Assembly: GCA_964587755.1 (NCBI GenBank)
Contig: CAZPMC010000005.1
Span: 1-64,000, forward strand
DNA: 64,000 nt
From: CAZPMC01 sp964587755
Lineage (GTDB): Bacteria; Bacillota; Clostridia; Acetivibrionales; DTU013
Reading direction: 5' to 3'
The first letter of the stretch is position 1, and each line of letters begins with the position of its first letter. Under the pieces are notes generated by a model that saw nothing but the letters and a program-made list of their open reading frames with translations, ran no database searches and was not told where the DNA came from. A program made the position numbers and the translations under genes. Below are positions 61,252 to 64,000 of this stretch, piece after piece.

Positions 61252-62523
61252 CTAAACTACTGCACCAAGCAATAATACACCGAGATTTTCATTGTAAATA
61301 CCGGGTAGCTGTCCAACGGGTATTGGGTTTACACCTAATCCAACTTCGATAGTGTAGCCCGGTCTTCTGAATTCCTGTAAAAACCAATCCTTGTATCCGG
61401 CATATGCAGCCTCGGGTGTACCTGCTTCAACAGCATAACCGTTTATTGCGGCAAACTGGTTTGCAATAGTCAGGGCACGGGGTGGTGCATAGTCCATAAA
61501 TTGCCAGTATATGACTCTGCCTTGAGTGTGGAAAGCGATGACTATTCTGAAATTATGGGAGGAAGTAAATTCTACCATAGCTCTTGATTCCGGCTCGGAC
61601 AAAGGTGCATCTCCACCGAAATCTCTGGGGCCGGGACTTGTTATCCCTGCCTCAATCTCCTCTTCCTTTTCTCTTTCCCATTCTGCCGGGTAGTTCAAGT
61701 TCAAATCAACACCACGGATATTCGCCTTCCACACACTCGGAAGGGGAAGCCCCGTTGTATTAAGTCTTGCAGCCTGCATAAACTCGGGGTCACTGTATGT
61801 GGGCCAATATGCCACCAGGTCTACTCCGTCGGGGTTTACCAAAGGGATAATGTATATGCTCGTCAGATCGAATAACTCCCTGATATTGTAGCCTAAAATA
61901 TTTCTGCCCTCTGAATATGCCTTCCCGTAATCTTCAACAAATTTCATAAGAACCGGTGTAGTAATAGACTCATTTGCATGGTGTGAAGCATTATATGAAA
62001 CCTCATTGCTGCCCCTTCCAAGCCGTATGTAGAAAAGCTCCCTTCCCATGACACTTTGACCGATAGATCCTGTTTCCAAAAAAGGATACCGTGCGGAAAG
62101 ACCGCGTATCTGCCGCTCCACAATTTCATAAGTCGGCATTACGTCCAGTGTAACAACATCAATTCCGTAAGGCACTATAAGTCTCTGTCCAATCATAAGC
62201 ATATTCGGATTGACAGAGGGGTTTGCGGTAATTATTGCATTTACTGTGGTTCTATAAGCCCTGGCAATGTTATATATTGTATCACCTGCCTGTACGGTGT
62301 ATGTATCATATCCTGTTAGAAGCCTGTCAAGGACGCGCCATGTGGCAGGTCCTACCACCCCGTCAGGCGTTAAGCCGTTATTGCGCTGAAAATCTGTTAC
62401 TGCCTGAAAGGTCATGCTTCCAAATATTCCGTCTACAGCTCCTAAGCTGTAGCCTATTCTGTTTAGCAGGCTCTGAATTAGCCGTACGTCAGGGCCCGTT
62501 GAACCAAGGGATAATACTTGCAT
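61252..62523 (-). CDS. Gamma-D-glutamyl-diaminopimelate endopeptidase-like M14 peptidase with PG-binding and LysM domains
   Basis: 423 aa. Peptidoglycan_binding_1 (5-68, GPDVRLIQSLLNRIGYSLGAVDGIFG), LysM (about 75-118, YTVQAGDTIYNIARAY...RLIVPYG) and M14 carboxypeptidase (about 130-420) with zinc ligands His182 and Glu185 in HHANES, His in IAFHTQG and the catalytic Glu in YTIEVGLG. This is the layout of Bacillus sphaericus endopeptidase I, which cuts gamma-D-Glu-meso-Dap bonds in spore cortex or cell wall. No signal peptide is present, as for that enzyme. Confidence 0.92.
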   Translation of the reverse strand: MQVLSLGSTGPDVRLIQSLLNRIGYSLGAVDGIFGSMTFQAVTDFQRNNGLTPDGVVGPATWRVLDRLLTGYDTYTVQAGDTIYNIARAYRTTVNAIITANPSVNPNMLMIGQRLIVPYGIDVVTLDVMPTYEIVERQIRGLSARYPFLETGSIGQSVMGRELFYIRLGRGSNEVSYNASHHANESITTPVLMKFVEDYGKAYSEGRNILGYNIRELFDLTSIYIIPLVNPDGVDLVAYWPTYSDPEFMQAARLNTTGLPLPSVWKANIRGVDLNLNYPAEWEREKEEEIEAGITSPGPRDFGGDAPLSEPESRAMVEFTSSHNFRIVIAFHTQGRVIYWQFMDYAPPRALTIANQFAAINGYAVEAGTPEAAYAGYKDWFLQEFRRPGYTIEVGLGVNPIPVGQLPGIYNENLGVLLLGAVV

Positions 62524-62574
62524 ATCATTGCTCCAGTCTAATATGTAAAATACTTCTTGTATATTCTATTAGCT

Positions 62575-62604
62575 TTGACAGGGAATTGTGAATTGGGATA
62601 CAAT
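62575..62604 (+). promoter_or_regulatory. Promoter of the multi-GAF gene
   Basis: TTGACA, 18 bp, TACAAT; consensus -35, divergent from the M14 gene. Confidence 0.6.
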
Positions 62605-62641
62605 TAAAAAAACTGTGTTGAAAATCTAATAGTGAGGGATT

Positions 62642-64000
62642 ATGAAAAACAAAGCTCATTCAGGAGAAATTAAGCACAACGCAAAGCTTCTGACAACATT
62701 GCTTGACGTGTCAAACCTCGTTTCCTCAACGATGGAGATTAGACCATTGCTGGAAGCGATTTTAGATAAGTTAAGCAATATAATAGGATATGACGCTGCC
62801 GGTATATATACATTGTCAGGCACGCAAATGAAAGCTATCGCGTATAGGTCTAGGCTTAATATGCCGCTAAGTGAAATAGCACTTCCTGTATCTGCAATAA
62901 ATACGCTGGTTTCGGGTAAAAAGCCCGTCCTGATTGACGGCAGCATAATGGCCCTGCCGATGATCTCAAAGAATAATGTAATAGGCTTATTGGTACTAAA
63001 TCATAATCAGGCGGGTTATTACAAGGAGTATCATATTGAGCCAGGGTTGGCATTTGCAAATCAGGCTGCCATAGAATATGAAAATGCCAAACTGTACAAT
63101 GAAACTGTTAAGAAGGCGGATGAGATTAGGACTTTGTTTAACATCCAGCAGGCTATCACCAGCAGGCTGGAGCTGGATGTGGTGTTAAAGCTTATTGCAG
63201 ATGAGGCAAGACGATTGACAAATGCCCACTATACTGCAGTTTTTCTTGTAGATGGTGAGAACCTGGTGCTGTCGGTTTTCTCAGGAGAACAGCATGACGG
63301 TCTTTTAGGCCTTAAGCTGCCTGTTGACGGTTCGCAGATTGGCGGCAGCCTAAAGCAAAACGAATCGGTTATAATTGATTATTCACAAGCAGATAAAAAG
63401 CCAGAGGGTAAAATTATCAGCATTACCGGTATGCATAACTGCATCTGTGTGCCACTTCTGGCAGGAACAAAACCTGTGGGTGCTATTGCAGCCTTCAGCA
63501 GAAACAAGAATGAGTTTGACTCGGAGGACGAAAGAATATTTAATATGTTTGCCCCAAGCGCTGTTATTGGCATAGAGAATGCCCGTCTTTACAAGGAGGA
63601 AAAGCGCAGGCATCTGGAGGACGAACAGAGAAGACATGTGGCAGAAGCCTTAAGGGACATACTTGCAGTTTTAAATTCCAACCATTCCCTTGAAGAAATT
63701 CTTGACTTCATAACAAAAGAGGCTGCCAGGATATTAAGTGCTGATTCTGCGGCAATATATAAATTAAGCGCCGACAGAAAGACCCTTGTGGTTGAGGCTG
63801 CATCAAATTTGCCAAGACTTGTTCCAAAGGCAGCCATTCTCGATGCTAAAAAAAGCTTCCACGGAAAGGCTTTTTTGGGAAGGAAGCCTGTTGTCGCCAA
63901 TGACGACCCGGATGGGATGTGTCTTAATTGCGAAGGAATAATAGCAGTACCGCTTATATGCATCGGGGAGATTTATGGCGGCATAGCCCTTTACATGAAA
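62642..64000 (+). CDS. Multi-GAF-domain signalling protein (3' end beyond window)
   Basis: The frame is open from ATG 62642 (GAGGG upstream) to the window end, 453 codons without a stop. Three GAF-like domains are visible: about 15-155 (LLTTLLDVSNLVSSTMEIRPLLEAIL...), 170-330 (IRTLFNIQQAITSRLELDVVLKLIADEARRLTNAHYTAVFLVDG) and from about 355 (ALRDILAVLNSNHSLEEILDFITKEAARILSADSAAIY). A short Arg/Glu helix links the second and third. The output domain (histidine kinase, GGDEF, HD-GYP or SpoIIE-like phosphatase) lies outside. No TM segment is seen, so it is cytosolic and probably binds small ligands. Confidence 0.85.
   Translation, partial: MKNKAHSGEIKHNAKLLTTLLDVSNLVSSTMEIRPLLEAILDKLSNIIGYDAAGIYTLSGTQMKAIAYRSRLNMPLSEIALPVSAINTLVSGKKPVLIDGSIMALPMISKNNVIGLLVLNHNQAGYYKEYHIEPGLAFANQAAIEYENAKLYNETVKKADEIRTLFNIQQAITSRLELDVVLKLIADEARRLTNAHYTAVFLVDGENLVLSVFSGEQHDGLLGLKLPVDGSQIGGSLKQNESVIIDYSQADKKPEGKIISITGMHNCICVPLLAGTKPVGAIAAFSRNKNEFDSEDERIFNMFAPSAVIGIENARLYKEEKRRHLEDEQRRHVAEALRDILAVLNSNHSLEEILDFITKEAARILSADSAAIYKLSADRKTLVVEAASNLPRLVPKAAILDAKKSFHGKAFLGRKPVVANDDPDGMCLNCEGIIAVPLICIGEIYGGIALYMK

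Overview
The window comes from a spore-forming, anaerobic, fermentative member of the Clostridia. The basis is pyruvate:ferredoxin oxidoreductase, an [FeFe]-hydrogenase maturase (HydE), FeoAB, dockerin and FIVAR modules on a secreted glycoside hydrolase, a GH94 disaccharide phosphorylase, and several spore-type genes (transglutaminase Tgl, a SpoVB-like flippase, a DUF3787-type small spore protein, and cell-wall hydrolases without signal peptides). AT-rich intergenic DNA, strong Shine-Dalgarno sites and sigma-A-like promoters with 17-bp spacers agree. I cannot name the species. Ten Ns at 566-575 mark a draft assembly join, so the first 565 bases may not truly adjoin the rest.

Region 1 (1-1.4 kb): an edge-truncated XRE regulator, the gap, and a 5'-truncated stalk-domain gene. 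Region 2 (1.5-13 kb), the most interesting part, is a tight operon around an exosortase-family transpeptidase (XrtG). It holds two very large PTPS-related membrane proteins, a small secreted protein with a C-terminal GTGP/transmembrane/basic tail (probable XrtG substrate), two GT2 glycosyltransferases, a membrane protein with a degenerate GGDEF plus HD-GYP, and a free PTPS-fold protein. It reads as an undefined surface glycosylation/sorting system with a c-di-GMP-type signalling arm. Region 3 (13-19.6 kb): a MerR/TipAL-type regulator with a textbook 19-bp-spacer promoter, three secreted/lipoprotein unknowns, an OFA-type MFS transporter, and a cupin whose N terminus carries a repeat inserted in frame.

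Region 4 (19.7-28.2 kb): feoAB with a tandem-dyad operator, a DUF1846 protein, a stalk-domain protein, a TauE/SafE permease, malic enzyme, a structured non-coding segment and a coiled-coil protein. Region 5 (28.3-39.5 kb): carbohydrate and amino-acid metabolism, with a 1.5-kiloresidue secreted GH127 enzyme bearing discoidin-like, Ig-like, cohesin-like, FIVAR and dockerin modules, an agmatinase-family/GH127 pair, MetA (predicted acetyl-type) and a GH94 phosphorylase. Region 6 (39.6-46.6 kb): a zinc-ribbon protein, a DnaA-box cluster with palindromes in front of hpf, a Zn/Mn ABC transporter, cell-wall peptidase, flavin reductase, M24 peptidase and a small spore protein.

Region 7 (46.6-64 kb): PFOR, a probable spore-surface operon (FG-GAP/TPR unknown, second unknown, Tgl, SpoVB-like flippase), a divergent C45 Ntn hydrolase, cyclophilin, LOG-family protein, Ogt, HydE, acyl-CoA synthetase, an M14 endopeptidase with PG-binding and LysM domains, and a multi-GAF protein running off the end. 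A small dispersed repeat with core GGGACGGTTC/GAACCGTCCC recurs between 13 and 28 kb, mostly as intergenic hairpins and once inside a coding region.
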